The notes beneath the pieces are model-generated. The model did no database searches. It was given only the letters and a program-made list of their open reading frames with translations, and had not been told where the DNA came from. From Candidatus Didemnitutus sp. (lineage in GTDB: Bacteria; Verrucomicrobiota; Verrucomicrobiia; Opitutales; Opitutaceae), in contig JAUXOH010000468.1 in assembly GCA_030682505.1 (NCBI GenBank), forward strand, positions 1-6,128: 6,128 bases of DNA, written 5' to 3'. The translations under genes and the position numbers were made by a program. Of the stretch, positions 6,049 through 6,128 are shown piece by piece. Each line of letters opens with the position of its first letter. The stretch's first letter is position 1.

Positions 6049-6098
6049 GTAGGTGGCGTGCTGGCCACGCCACGTTGCGCGGCGAGCGCGCAACCTAC
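6049..6098. repeat. REPIN-like repeat, full paired-hairpin copy (50 bases)
   Basis: GTAG (6049-6052), hairpin A (6053-6073; loop CTGGC), hairpin B (6074-6094; stem GTTGCGCG/CGCGCAAC, loop GCGAG) and CTAC (6095-6098) abut with no spare base. Both stems are perfect 8-bp helices. It differs from the copy at 5209-5268 in lacking the 10-base spacer and in its loop bases. It lies upstream of the csbD promoter. Confidence 0.82.
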
Positions 6099-6119
6099 CG
6101 TTCCAGGTTACATCCTGGC

Positions 6120-6127
6120 GGAGGTGA
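6120..6127 (+). promoter_or_regulatory. Possible ribosome binding site of a rightward gene beyond the window
   Basis: GGAGGTGA matches the anti-Shine-Dalgarno sequence well and ends one base before the window edge, so a plus-strand gene could start just outside. An inverted repeat (CCAGG 6103-6107, CCTGG 6114-6118) lies directly before it. No start codon is visible, so the call is tentative. Confidence 0.25.
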
Positions 6128-6128
6128 C

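Noticed and set aside
5915..6073. N-terminal extension of the CsbD protein from an upstream start at 6073
   Set aside because: The extra 53 residues translate the repeat and promoter DNA; the family length starts at 5914.

Overview
The window is GC-rich DNA with every recognisable gene on the minus strand, so transcription runs from right to left. The left 57% (1-3486) is the 5' part of one very large gene. It encodes a membrane-bound cyclic beta-1,2-glucan synthase of the NdvB/ChvB/Cgs type (GT84), and its C-terminal half lies beyond the left edge. The frame is open for 1162 codons and all expected glycosyltransferase motifs are present.

Upstream of it lies a row of small genes, read from right to left: a CsbD-family stress protein (5735-5914); a small lipoprotein with a BamE/SmpA-like motif (5284-5673); a short HPF/RaiA-type ribosome-associated protein (4666-5019); the decayed 3' end of a nitroreductase gene (about 4207-4439); and a DUF2934 protein (3850-4185). 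After these come a 363-base non-coding leader and the glucan synthase. CsbD, HPF/RaiA and cyclic glucans are each tied elsewhere to general stress, stationary phase or low osmolarity. The neighbourhood therefore reads as an envelope and stress-survival cluster. That is inference from family membership; only the shared orientation is seen directly.

The gaps on both sides of the lipoprotein/csbD pair hold a family of short paired-hairpin repeats (5161-5185, 5209-5268, 6011-6035, 6049-6098). Full copies run from GTAG to CTAC and carry two 8-bp hairpins. The two hairpins are inverted homologues of each other, differing by compensatory base-pair changes, which is REPIN-like architecture. This is the most distinctive non-coding signal here.

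The organism is probably a high-GC Gram-negative bacterium: there is a lipobox protein with a BamE-like motif, and an NdvB-type synthase. The combination of CsbD, HPF/RaiA, DUF2934 and hairpin repeats suggests Verrucomicrobiota (Opitutaceae-like), but a proteobacterial or acidobacterial source cannot be excluded. I see no phage, CRISPR, toxin-antitoxin, tRNA or rRNA gene. I found no convincing new multi-gene system; the repeat family and the decayed nitroreductase are the best leads.
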